Shown: one piece after another, positions 6,802 to 14,100 of the stretch
Layout of the letters: the number at the start of each line of letters is the position of its first letter
Numbering within the stretch: the first letter of the stretch is position 1
Origin: a virus
Direction: 5' to 3' (one strand)
IMG/VR virus record: IMGVR_UViG_3300023110_000034
Location: 1 to 64,000 of that record
DNA: 64,000 bases
Position numbers and translations under genes: made by a program
The notes under the pieces: model-generated
Database searches by the model: none
What the model was told of the DNA's origin: nothing
Seen by the model: the letters and a program-made list of their open reading frames with translations, nothing else

Positions 6802-6998
6802 GCTATTTCAAGATTAAGTTGTTGTGCTACGTAGTTGATATGTTTCGACGTCGTTGGACTGTGCGACCCGACGCCGGGAACATACCAATTCACCAAATGA
6901 AGTTTGTTATCTTTTATTTGTGCAACAACAGTGTCATAAGAATAAATATCGTTGCCAACCATTTTTAAGTTTTGTTTGTATCTGTCAAATGTTTTCAT
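6798..6998 (-). CDS. Small conserved phage-type protein with TTSKHINYVA motif
   Basis: The 66 residues include D-I-Y-S-Y-D-T-V-V-A-Q-I and, at the C-terminus, T-T-S-K-H-I-N-Y-V-A-Q-Q-L. I recall this combination from small proteins of marine cyanophages and other phages, of unknown function. A few residues between the two motifs (V-P-G-V-G-S-H-S-P) look like an insertion, and the DNA there (about 6845-6885) is locally GC-rich. The gene follows the promoter-like copy at 7025-7057, whose near end is about 27 bases from its ATG. Confidence 0.6.
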   Translation of the reverse strand: MKTFDRYKQNLKMVGNDIYSYDTVVAQIKDNKLHLVNWYVPGVGSHSPTTSKHINYVAQQLNLEIA

Positions 6999-7013
6999 AA
7001 TTGTGTTTGTTTG

Positions 7014-7250
7014 TTATTTGTTAGTATTATCCGTTTGTTGTCGTATTAACTCTGTAATTTGTTTTTCAGTTTCTTTAATATTATATGACTGAAAGACTAT
7101 ACCACCACCGTAACTTTTTGTGTGGTATTTACGGCCACCGATTTTGTTTGCCAAGTGTATAGCATTTTGATAGTCGTCTGCAATATTTAAAAAATGCACT
7201 ACATATCTTGGATTGCCATATGTGTCGTTTTTAATTCTTGTAAATTCCAT
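7014..7250 (-). CDS. Small conserved phage-type protein (GGRKYHTKSYGGGIVFQSYN)
   Basis: A 78-residue protein with the pattern T-R-I-K-N-D-x-x-G-N-P-R-Y-V-x-H-F-L-N and, later, G-G-R-K-x-H-x-K-x-Y-G-G-G-I-V-F-Q-S-Y-N. I associate this with a small uncharacterised family in phages and bacteria. The glycine-rich turn and conserved basic residues look like a compact beta fold. Its 3' end contains the promoter-like copy for the next gene. Function unknown. Confidence 0.65.
   Translation of the reverse strand: MEFTRIKNDTYGNPRYVVHFLNIADDYQNAIHLANKIGGRKYHTKSYGGGIVFQSYNIKETEKQITELIRQQTDNTNK
7025..7057 (-). promoter_or_regulatory. Promoter-like repeat copy 2 (upstream of 6798-6998)
   Basis: Plus-strand reading: TATTATCC, eight bases, TCGTATTAA, three bases, TGTAA. 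Same spacing as the other copies. It lies within the last codons of 7014-7250 and about 27 bases ahead of the next start codon. Confidence 0.6.
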
Positions 7251-7342
7251 TATGATAATTCAGTTAAAATTAATGTTACACCGGTTAAGAACAGACCTAA
7301 TAGAAAGCCTGTGTCGAGGTTTTGTAGTTCAAATAGTTCCAT
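7250..7342 (-). CDS. Tiny single-pass membrane peptide, 30 residues
   Basis: The frame MELFELQNLDTGFLLGLFLT continues with a hydrophobic G-V-T-L-I-L and ends E-L-S. It predicts one short membrane helix with acidic ends. It overlaps the next gene by one base. Such peptides are easily missed; a role in the host membrane is possible but unsupported. Confidence 0.45.
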   Translation of the reverse strand: MELFELQNLDTGFLLGLFLTGVTLILTELS

Positions 7343-7346
7343 AATA

Positions 7347-7493
7347 TTATAATTTTATTTCGTCTTCTGGTTTGTATTCGTGTTTGTTTCTAGGTGGTGT
7401 TGGGTTCAGTGTTGGAGGAGAATATTTATATCCAAGTATTGGATTGATTCCGTGATTCCAAAAATCCCAAGGCATTTCTTTTTTAGTATCCAT
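7347..7493 (-). CDS. Small proline-rich protein, 48 residues
   Basis: The start chosen is the internal ATG at 7493 (MDTKKEMPWDFWNHGINPIL). A longer 68-codon reading from 7553 would overlap the upstream gene by 71 bases. The chosen start overlaps it by 11. The C-terminal half is proline-rich and basic/acidic (S-P-P-T-L-N-P-T-P-P). Function unknown. Confidence 0.5.
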   Translation of the reverse strand: MDTKKEMPWDFWNHGINPILGYKYSPPTLNPTPPRNKHEYKPEDEIKL

Positions 7494-7671
7494 ATTTAGT
7501 ATAATGTTTAATTGTTTCAGCTGATGCTTTATTGAATTGGTGTACTCGTTCACGATACTTTGGATCGGTACAATATTTTCTCATTGCTCGGGATTCTGTA
7601 CATTCACCCCAGCGACGTTCAAAGTCGTCAACTTGTTTTAGTTTTGCTTTTAGTTGTGCTTCTGTTTTCAT
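7483..7671 (-). CDS. Small basic unknown protein, 62 residues
   Basis: A basic helical protein (MKTEAQLKAKLKQVDDFERR...) with two cysteines. The phrase R-A-M-R-K-Y-C-T-D-P-K-Y-R-E-R-V-H-Q-F-N is not one I can place. Overlaps neighbours slightly on both sides. Confidence 0.5.
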   Translation of the reverse strand: MKTEAQLKAKLKQVDDFERRWGECTESRAMRKYCTDPKYRERVHQFNKASAETIKHYTKYGY

Positions 7672-7781
7672 TTTAATGTCATTGTTATTAGCTCAAATTC
7701 ATCGTTTGTTATTGTACCTTCCATTAAGGCTAGAAATTCTTTTGAGACGTCTCGTCCTGTGTATTTGTTTATTATTGTCAT
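7668..7781 (-). CDS. Tiny unknown protein, 37 residues
   Basis: The frame starts MTIINKYTGRDVSKEFLALM and overlaps the downstream start by four bases. It lies one base from the upstream stop. Supported by packing only. Confidence 0.45.
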   Translation of the reverse strand: MTIINKYTGRDVSKEFLALMEGTITNDEFELITMTLK

Positions 7782-7782
7782 A

Positions 7783-7923
7783 TTAGTTATTTATTAAATA
7801 TTCTTTTGTTTCATCATAGCTCAGTGGCCAATCGTAGTATTTGTATATTCTGTAAATCTTTTCTTCTGTTGGTAGGTCAAGCGTGTTAACCCAGTCCATT
7901 AAATTTGTGTGTGATGTGTTCAT
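7783..7923 (-). CDS. Tiny unknown protein, 46 residues
   Basis: The frame starts MNTSHTNLMDWVNTLDLPTE and has an aromatic middle (I-Y-R-I-Y-K-Y-Y-D-W-P-L-S-Y-D-E). It overlaps the upstream gene's stop by four bases. Function unknown. Confidence 0.5.
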   Translation of the reverse strand: MNTSHTNLMDWVNTLDLPTEEKIYRIYKYYDWPLSYDETKEYLINN

Positions 7924-8111
7924 ATTATATAATCTTTTTTAATTTTTTTTATTAATTCAAATCGTTGGTCAAGTAACTGTTGGTGTATAGCAAGCAATTG
8001 CTCTTGTTGGTCTAGTGATAATCCTAAGCCTTGTATTTTTAGGTCTTGTATCATATCTAGTTTACCATTTATTTCGTGTAGCCTTGTTATTTGATTTTCT
8101 TGTGTTATCAT
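7920..8111 (-). CDS. Small coiled-coil protein, 63 residues
   Basis: Nearly all helix, with heptad-like leucine/isoleucine spacing (I-T-R-L-H-E-I-N-G-K-L-D-M-I-Q-D-L-K) and a glutamine-rich second helix. Probably a two-helix coiled coil. Starts and ends overlap neighbouring genes by four bases. Confidence 0.55.
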   Translation of the reverse strand: MITQENQITRLHEINGKLDMIQDLKIQGLGLSLDQQEQLLAIHQQLLDQRFELIKKIKKDYII

Positions 8112-8299
8112 AGTCCTACAAATTTATTTATTATTTCTAATTCTGTTTTATATTCTTTTTCTTGGTCAGGGCTGAGATTATATAATCTATCAACATTATT
8201 TTTTGTTTTAACATAGTCAACTAATGTGAAGTATATTTTATCAATTTGTTGTTGTGTTAATTCTACTTTTGTGTATGTGTCTACTAAATGTTGTTTCAT
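8108..8299 (-). CDS. Small helical unknown protein, 63 residues
   Basis: The ATG at 8299 (MKQHLVDTYTKVELTQQQID) is preferred over the one at 8320. The promoter-like copy at 8324-8356 ends so close that transcription would be expected to start near or after 8320. The protein is helical with no motif known to me. Confidence 0.5.
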   Translation of the reverse strand: MKQHLVDTYTKVELTQQQIDKIYFTLVDYVKTKNNVDRLYNLSPDQEKEYKTELEIINKFVGL

Positions 8300-8323
8300 T
8301 GTGTTTGTTTTTATGTTCATTTA

Positions 8324-8356
8324 TATTATCCGTTTGTGATCGTATTAAGCTTGTAG
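8324..8356 (-). promoter_or_regulatory. Promoter-like repeat copy 3 (upstream of 8108-8299)
   Basis: Plus-strand reading: TATTATCC, eight bases, TCGTATTAA, then GCTTGTAG. The right part overlaps the last codons of 8345-8533, as copies 1 and 2 overlap the gene before them. Confidence 0.6.
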
Positions 8357-8533
8357 TTTGACATGAGAGTAATATACTTTTGTTGTGTCTATGTAGTCGT
8401 ACAGTGGTCGACGTGAGAATGTTACTCTGGTTGTACTCTTCATTGGTCGTACATAGTTAGCCATAAGGTCTTGAGTACGTTTGTTTTGTCTCTCAATTTT
8501 CTTTTTCAATTTGTTGTATGCTTCAGTAGTCAT
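8345..8533 (-). CDS. Small basic unknown protein, 62 residues
   Basis: Very basic (MTTEAYNKLKKKIERQNKRT...), with a predicted N-terminal helix and a beta-like C-terminus. A weak, degenerate resemblance to the repeated upstream element lies near 8555-8590 but lacks the TATTATCC core, so I do not call a promoter. Function unknown. Confidence 0.5.
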   Translation of the reverse strand: MTTEAYNKLKKKIERQNKRTQDLMANYVRPMKSTTRVTFSRRPLYDYIDTTKVYYSHVKLQA

Positions 8534-8601
8534 AAGGTGTGTGTTTTATTTGTTAATGTTTTATTGTTTACTGGTATTAAACTAAGCCTTTGTGTGTGTT
8601 T

Positions 8602-8772
8602 TTACCATTTTTCAATAGGATTTTCAGTTATATTTTCAAATTTAGTTAACAATTTATCAATTTTAGCTTTAGCTTGTGGACTGAATCGATCGAAGTCAGG
8701 GTTGTTGATGAGGTCTTCGAGTGCCATCCAAATTATTTCAGTTTCAAAGGGAGTAAGTTGTGTAGTTACCAT
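8602..8772 (-). CDS. Small unknown protein, 56 residues
   Basis: The frame starts MVTTQLTPFETEIIWMALED and is helical throughout, with the phrase N-N-P-D-F-D-R-F-S-P-Q-A-K-A-K-I-D-K-L. It is preceded, at about 27 bases, by promoter-like copy 4 (8799-8831). Function unknown. Confidence 0.55.
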   Translation of the reverse strand: MVTTQLTPFETEIIWMALEDLINNPDFDRFSPQAKAKIDKLLTKFENITENPIEKW

Positions 8773-8798
8773 GTGTTTGTATTTTTAATGTTCTTATA

Positions 8799-8831
8799 TA
8801 TTATCCAATTGAGATCGTGTTTAGTTTGTAA
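8799..8831 (-). promoter_or_regulatory. Promoter-like repeat copy 4 (upstream of 8602-8772)
   Basis: Plus-strand reading: TATTATCC, eight bases, TCGTGTTTA, three bases, TGTAA. It fits between two small genes, ending exactly where the stop codon of 8832-8948 begins. Confidence 0.6.
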
Positions 8832-8948
8832 TTATTCTTGATCCCACCACTCATTATTGTAATAGTTTACAACATCTTGATTTGTACAAAGATTGTTATT
8901 AATTAACTCTTTAATTTGTTTTGTGGTAAGGTTGTCAAAGTTGTACAT
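8832..8948 (-). CDS. Tiny unknown protein, 38 residues, first gene of the leftward module
   Basis: The frame starts MYNFDNLTTKQIKELINNNL and ends with an acidic aromatic tail (N-N-E-W-W-D-Q-E). As the first gene leftward of the divergent region, behind copies 5 and 6 of the repeated element, it is likely to be among the earliest transcribed. Function unknown. Confidence 0.55.
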   Translation of the reverse strand: MYNFDNLTTKQIKELINNNLCTNQDVVNYYNNEWWDQE

Positions 8949-8973
8949 TGTATTTGTTTTTTTGTTACATATA

Positions 8974-9006
8974 TATTATCCAAATTGGTTCGTGTTAACT
9001 TTGTAA
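8974..9006 (-). promoter_or_regulatory. Promoter-like repeat copy 5 (upstream of 8832-8948)
   Basis: Plus-strand reading: TATTATCC, eight bases, TCGTGTTAA, three bases, TGTAA. About 26 bases separate its near end from the ATG at 8948. This copy matches the consensus best. Confidence 0.62.
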
Positions 9007-9052
9007 AAACTAAAATATTAATATTGTAAAATGTACGATCAGAGCCTAACTA

Positions 9053-9085
9053 TATTATCCAAAATAGTTCGTATTTACCACGTAA
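9053..9085 (-). promoter_or_regulatory. Promoter-like repeat copy 6, in the divergent region
   Basis: Plus-strand reading: TATTATCC, eight bases, TCGTATTTA, three bases, CGTAA. No gene starts directly behind it; copy 5 lies 47 bases further left. It may be a tandem promoter for the leftward operon or a regulator site. Confidence 0.55.
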
Positions 9086-9175
9086 AACCTCAACATTAAA
9101 AGCTAAAAACATAACTGCTTGGCACTGAGCGCGTTGGGGGCTGGGGTAAAATAATTGGTTTTAGTTAAAGGGCTG

Positions 9176-9258
9176 GTTACCAGATAGTTACGTGTAATAC
9201 GTTACCTCTAATTATCTAACAAAAAATTTAGGTTACCTACCGGGGTGCATTTGTTACC
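9176..9258 (+). repeat. Four direct GTTACC repeats (iteron-like)
   Basis: GTTACC occurs at 9176-9181, 9201-9206, 9232-9237 and 9253-9258, at intervals of 25, 31 and 21 bases. Two copies carry an extra 5' G. The clustering in the only long non-coding gap suggests sites for a regulator or replication protein. The spacing is irregular, so chance is not excluded. Confidence 0.4.
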
Positions 9259-9268
9259 GCAAGAAAGT

Positions 9269-9296
9269 GTGACAATAGGTACTTAATATATATAAT
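9269..9296 (+). promoter_or_regulatory. Possible rightward promoter for the radical SAM gene
   Basis: GTGACA at 9269-9274 and TATAAT at 9291-9296 are 16 bases apart, a sigma-70-like arrangement, 75 bases before the ATG at 9371. Bacteroidota housekeeping promoters usually look different (TTTG and TAnnTTTG), so this is tentative. Confidence 0.3.
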
Positions 9297-9370
9297 GTAG
9301 GGGGCTAACGTCGCACTGTGTGTCAGATTTAAAATAAGCATGTAATAGTATATATGTTAATTAAATTCAT

Positions 9371-10297
9371 ATGGAGGTATCACAGATACGTTATGCGCAA
9401 ATAGACCCTAATGGTTTATGCAATGCAGGATGTTGGTTTTGTCCTGTAGCGTATATAGGTAATCCGAAGGAATCAATTAATCAAATGGAACCATCAGATT
9501 TCCGCAATATAATACAACAAATAGATTATTACAAAGGAGATATTGTTTCACCTGAATTTAATGGTATATATACATCCCATTATAATGAAGCATTGTTATA
9601 TAGGTATTTTGAAGAAATGCTAGAAACATTGCGTGAATTTAGTCTAGGGATGGTTGTATTAACTAATGGTACAACATTAACGCCGGATAAAGTGGATATA
9701 ATAAATAAATATCCAGATGTAATATGGGGAGTATGTGTAAATGCGCCAATATGGTCAGATGCAGAGTTATTTGCAAAACGCACTAATATGAACCAAAGCA
9801 TATTTGAACGTTTAAAAATGAATGTGTCGTATGCTTATACCAATCTTAAAAATAAAAATTTATTATCTATACAGATTAATGGGCATGATCATGAGTCAGG
9901 GGCACTTAAAGGTCCTAAGTTTCCAGACATATCAGATACAGAATTAGATGAACAGGTAGCTATTGCTAAAGAAATGTTTCCAAATACTAATGTATTTAAA
10001 CAACCGCACCTTATAGATAGGGCCGGCCTTATAGACGATTATATAAGTTCATCGCCTTTTGTGCATAAAGATAAAAAAGTTGTTGGGTGTATGGGCAAAA
10101 GAGATACGGAATGGATACATGTAAATGCAAACTCTGAATTATTCCTATGCTGCAATGATTATCATATGGAACATAAATATGCTAATCTTAAAGAAACAAC
10201 ATTAAAAAATGCTTGGGGCAGTATAAAACATAAAGAAGTATTACAACATGCTTGGGGTACAATATGCAATTCTTGTACTTCTGCTATATATGAATAA
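9371..10297 (+). CDS. Radical SAM enzyme with SPASM-like C-terminal domain
   Basis: A 308-residue protein. C17-x3-C21-x2-C24 near the N-terminus (N-G-L-C-N-A-G-C-W-F-C) is the radical SAM iron-sulfur motif, which binds S-adenosylmethionine and makes a 5'-deoxyadenosyl radical. The C-terminal part has C240, C260-C261-N-D, a following N-L-K-E and C299-x2-C302, the layout of SPASM domains that hold one or two further clusters and often modify peptides or complex substrates. It is the first rightward gene after the divergent region, alone between 423 and 134 bases of non-coding DNA, and so is probably separately controlled. No obvious precursor peptide lies beside it. Phage-borne radical SAM/SPASM proteins exist in environmental data, but their substrates are mostly unknown. 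The fold call is firm; the reaction is unknown. Confidence 0.85.
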   Translation: MEVSQIRYAQIDPNGLCNAGCWFCPVAYIGNPKESINQMEPSDFRNIIQQIDYYKGDIVSPEFNGIYTSHYNEALLYRYFEEMLETLREFSLGMVVLTNGTTLTPDKVDIINKYPDVIWGVCVNAPIWSDAELFAKRTNMNQSIFERLKMNVSYAYTNLKNKNLLSIQINGHDHESGALKGPKFPDISDTELDEQVAIAKEMFPNTNVFKQPHLIDRAGLIDDYISSSPFVHKDKKVVGCMGKRDTEWIHVNANSELFLCCNDYHMEHKYANLKETTLKNAWGSIKHKEVLQHAWGTICNSCTSAIYE

Positions 10298-10431
10298 TTA
10301 AAAACGAAGTACTTTTGGCACAGCATCTATATAATAAAATGCAGGAACTTAAATATAATAGATAAAACGTGATATAACAGATTATAACACATGCATGTTA
10401 AACATATTGATTAATCATTAAAAAAACTATT

Positions 10432-10932
10432 ATGGGATCACCATTTAAAATGAATCCAAAGACACCTTTAATGAAGGCGTTGGTTGGAAAACAAAAGAAC
10501 TTACCTGAGCACCTAAAGCAGGCAATACTAGATGCACCTGCTAAAATGGATAAAGGTAAAAAGAAAGGTACTAAAAAAGATGACTTCCGCTATGAGTCTG
10601 ATATGCCAGAAGTAATTGGTACTGCATATAGAAAAGCAGGTACTGAAAGAGTCACTGAGTATAAGAAAGGTGGTAAAACTATGAAAAAAGGTGATACCTA
10701 CGAAAGAGGCGGGTTCCAAACACCAAAGAAAGTAGTTGACACTGGACGCGATGCATCGGGTAGAAAGAAAGCTGGTGAAACAGGTAAAGTAACTGTGGAG
10801 GTTAAAAAAGGTGATATTAGATTTTCTACCGGTAAGAAAACTAAAAAGAAAACCGGTGCAGGTAAATCACCTGCTAAAATGTATGGTAAGTCACCTGCTA
10901 AAATGAAAGGCGTTAAAGGTCTTAAAAAATAA
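10432..10932 (+). CDS. Lysine-rich SPAK-repeat protein, possibly DNA- or head-associated
   Basis: The 166 residues are extremely basic, with runs such as K-G-K-K-K-G-T-K-K and repeated S-P-A-K-M / G-K-S-P-A-K-M-x-G units near the C-terminus (about residues 144-160). S-P-A-K-type repeats recall the tails of linker histones and histone-like bacterial proteins, which bind DNA loosely. From memory, similar SPAKM-rich proteins are widespread in marine phage genomes, without a proven role. It overlaps the next, arginine-rich gene (stop/start TAATG). A DNA-condensing or packaged role is inference from composition. Confidence 0.6.
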   Translation: MGSPFKMNPKTPLMKALVGKQKNLPEHLKQAILDAPAKMDKGKKKGTKKDDFRYESDMPEVIGTAYRKAGTERVTEYKKGGKTMKKGDTYERGGFQTPKKVVDTGRDASGRKKAGETGKVTVEVKKGDIRFSTGKKTKKKTGAGKSPAKMYGKSPAKMKGVKGLKK

Positions 10933-11168
10933 TGCAAAAGCTTTCTCCTGAAGCGCGGCGTCGTAAGAAGGTCCGAGACAAGGCCGTTGCAATGAGCCCT
11001 CGGCGCCGTGCCATGAAAGCGGAAAACCAACGTAAGCGTAGAGCCGCTAAAAAGAATGGTAAGAATATAGACGGTATGGACTACGATCATACCACATCGT
11101 CCTTTGTATCTGCAAAAAGAAACCGCTCTGGTTTCGGCAAGGGCACTAAAATCAACAATACTAAATAA
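10932..11168 (+). CDS. Arginine/lysine-rich small protein in a GC-rich patch
   Basis: The 78 residues are packed with arginine and lysine (A-R-R-R-K-K-V-R-D-K, S-P-R-R-R-A-M-K, Q-R-K-R-R-A-A-K-K). The DNA of its first half is clearly more GC-rich than the surroundings, because CGN arginine codons are used here while neighbours use AGA. It is coupled by one-base overlaps to the genes on each side. Such protamine-like composition suggests nucleic-acid binding, perhaps as a packaged protein. No homolog recognised. Confidence 0.55.
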   Translation: MQKLSPEARRRKKVRDKAVAMSPRRRAMKAENQRKRRAAKKNGKNIDGMDYDHTTSSFVSAKRNRSGFGKGTKINNTK

Positions 11169-14100
11169 TGGCTGACACTAAAATAAAAGCAGGGCAGTTC
11201 TTTGGCGTAGTAGGTCACGGAACAGATGGTTATTTCCTAATGACAAATGCAGATGGCAGTATGTCATGGTCACAGGCATCTACAGGACCATCAGTTACAT
11301 CTGTTGATTATCCAGGAGATGACACCGCTGCAGATCCTGCAGGAGGACAAACAGTAGTATTAACTGGTACAAACTTTGGAAGCAGTATGACGGTTAGTAT
11401 TGGTGGTACAACCGCACCTTCTGTTGCACACGACTCTAGTACGCAACTTACAATTACAACCCCTGCTAAAGCTGCTGGTGATTATGATATTGTTGTAACT
11501 AATACTGTAACTGGTGCATCTGGTACATTTGTAAATGGTATATCATATAACGGTATTCCAACATGGACAACTCCTGCTGGTTCTTTAGGTATATTTGAAT
11601 CTGAAACAACTATATCAACTATAACACTACAGGCTACAGAACCTGATGGTGGGACAATTACTTTTAATATAACCAATGGAGCATTGCCAACGGGGCTGTC
11701 CTTGACAGGTGCAAATATTGACGGTACTACAACTGCTGAATCATCTACAACATTATACAGCTTTACTATTGAAGCTATTGATGATGAAAATCAATCTACT
11801 CCAAGAAACTTCTCTATTACAGTTAATGCTTCTGAATTAACTCCATCTGAAAACTTTACAATAAATACCTATACAGGTAATGGTTCAACACAAAGCATAG
11901 AAGGTAAGATTGGTACTGCTGCTGCTTTTAATGGGAGTAGTAGTTATATATCTTTAGATTTAGATAGTTACTTTAATACTTGGGGCGATTTATCATATTC
12001 TCTTTGGTTTAATACAACCAATACAAATTATCAAAGATTTATAACAGCATTCAATTCCTCTAATTATTTAGGAAATGCGGGATTGCTTGGAACAGGAGCT
12101 GTAAATAACAACACAAGAGTTGGCGGAACTGATTATTATGGAAACGGAACTACAACAGGTCTAAATGATGGAAATTGGCATCATTTTGCTTGGGTATTAG
12201 ACAATACAAGCCATACTGTTAAAATGTATGTTGATGGAAGTTTAGAGGCTACCACAGATTATGGCTCAACACAAAGTGGTTCTTTTTCTTTAACTAATGG
12301 CGCTCTTCTTGGAATTGCACAAGATTTATCTTCTAATAGTTTCAATGGTAAAATAGACCAAGTAAGAATCTTTGACAAAGCATTATCATTAAATGAAGTA
12401 ACAACACTATACGGTGAACCAAGTAATCTATCTACTGCATCTACAACTGATATTTTTGGTGACGGCTCTGGGGTTGCTTTATATGAATTTGAAGAAGGAG
12501 CAAAAGACACTGGGGGTATATCTGGATATATTGGAAATGGTGGTACATTTAATGGGTTACAAACATCTTCTGCTTCTTATGTAGATATATCTTCTTCAAC
12601 CACTTCTACTACCTCAACTGTTTCTTTTTGGATGAACACCACTATAAAAGATTCTAATACTGGCACTATGCTTGATGCAGGCGGAGGAAGTTCAGCAAAT
12701 ACAGGTTTTTCTATTGTAAGAACACCTACAAATGGTTATTTATCAGTTAATTTTACACACGGAACACCAGGTCAGAATCAAGCATTTACAGGGACAACTG
12801 ATATTTGTGATGGTACTTGGCATCATATATCTTTAGTTATGGAGTCTGACAATACCTTTATTTGTTATTTAGATGGTGTATCTCATTTATCAGGAACAAG
12901 AACGTATTGGACAAGTGGAGACACTCATAATTTATCAAATAATAGATTTGGTACAAATGCAGGTAGTCTTGGTGCATCTTCTTATGAAGGTAAAATAGAC
13001 CAAGTAAGAATATTTAATAAAGCCCTATCATCAAGTGAAGTAACAACCTTATACGGAGAAACATCAGCATCAGCTACAAAATCAACTAAAGATATATTTG
13101 ATGATGGTAGTGGTGTTGCGTTGTATGAATTAGAGGGGAATGCTAATGATACAGTTAGAGCGATAGACAGCGGACAGAGTGCTGTTTTTAATGGGACCAC
13201 TTCAATTTTTAATTTTCCTAATACTGCTTATGGAGCCTCAACAACTGTTTTTACAGTTTCAGGGTGGTTTAAACATACATCAACTGCGAATAATAGAGAG
13301 GATATTTATTTTGGTAACGGAGCAACAGTTGGAGGTAATACAGGTTATGCTCTTTTTACAGATTATAGTTCAGGCAATATAGCTTTGTCTTTTAGAGATA
13401 CAGACCAATCTCAAGTATTTTACACTTCTTCTTCAAGCATAAAAGATGGTAGTTGGTATCATTTATGTTTAACTTATAATAATGGCGCTTATGTTGTTTA
13501 TTTAAACGGAGCATCTATATTAAATGGTACTTCGCCTGATTTTATAAATAATCAAACCCCTACTCACGCTACGTATATTGGGAATAGATATGGTAATACA
13601 GGTTCAGGTGCAAGTATAATAGGGGCGGTAGACCAAGTAAGAATATACTCTTCAGCATTAAGTAGTTCAGATGTAACTAACCTATACAACGAATCAAGCG
13701 TACCAACAACAAACCTTATTGCCCACTATAAATTAGATGGTAACGCTAATGATGAAACAGGAAGCTACAACGGAACTGCAACATCAATAACATATTCAGA
13801 TCCTGCAGAATACCCAACATATGACGGCACAGCAACAAATGTATCCTACGCTTATGACGGAACACCTACAAATGTAAGTTTTGTAGGAACTTCATTCCAA
13901 CCGGATTTGGTTTGGATAAAGTCAAGAAGTGATTCAGACCATCACGTTCTTTTAGATTCAATAAGAGGTGGCACAAATCCACTTATGCCAAGTGGTACAT
14001 CCGCTGAAATAGCAGATACAGATTATATACAATCTTTTGATTCTAATGGTTTTACGGTAAGAGTCGATACTCAAAGATTCGATTTTTCTCACAATGAAAG

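Larger units (their letters stand above)
9086..9370. other. Non-coding divergent control region
   Basis: Transcription switches here from leftward to rightward. The stretch has no plausible gene. It holds a G-rich patch near 9129-9146, four GTTACC repeats (9176-9258), a possible rightward promoter (9269-9296), and the leader of the radical SAM gene. It could carry an origin as well as promoters; there is no direct evidence of one. Confidence 0.5.

Noticed and set aside
7347-7553. Longer 68-codon start for the proline-rich small gene
   Set aside because: It would overlap the upstream gene by 71 bases; the internal ATG at 7493 gives the short overlap normal here.
10698-11090. 130-codon reverse frame over the basic proteins
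   Set aside because: Opposite two overlapping basic genes with good context on the plus strand; proline/leucine richness reflects the complement of lysine/arginine codons.
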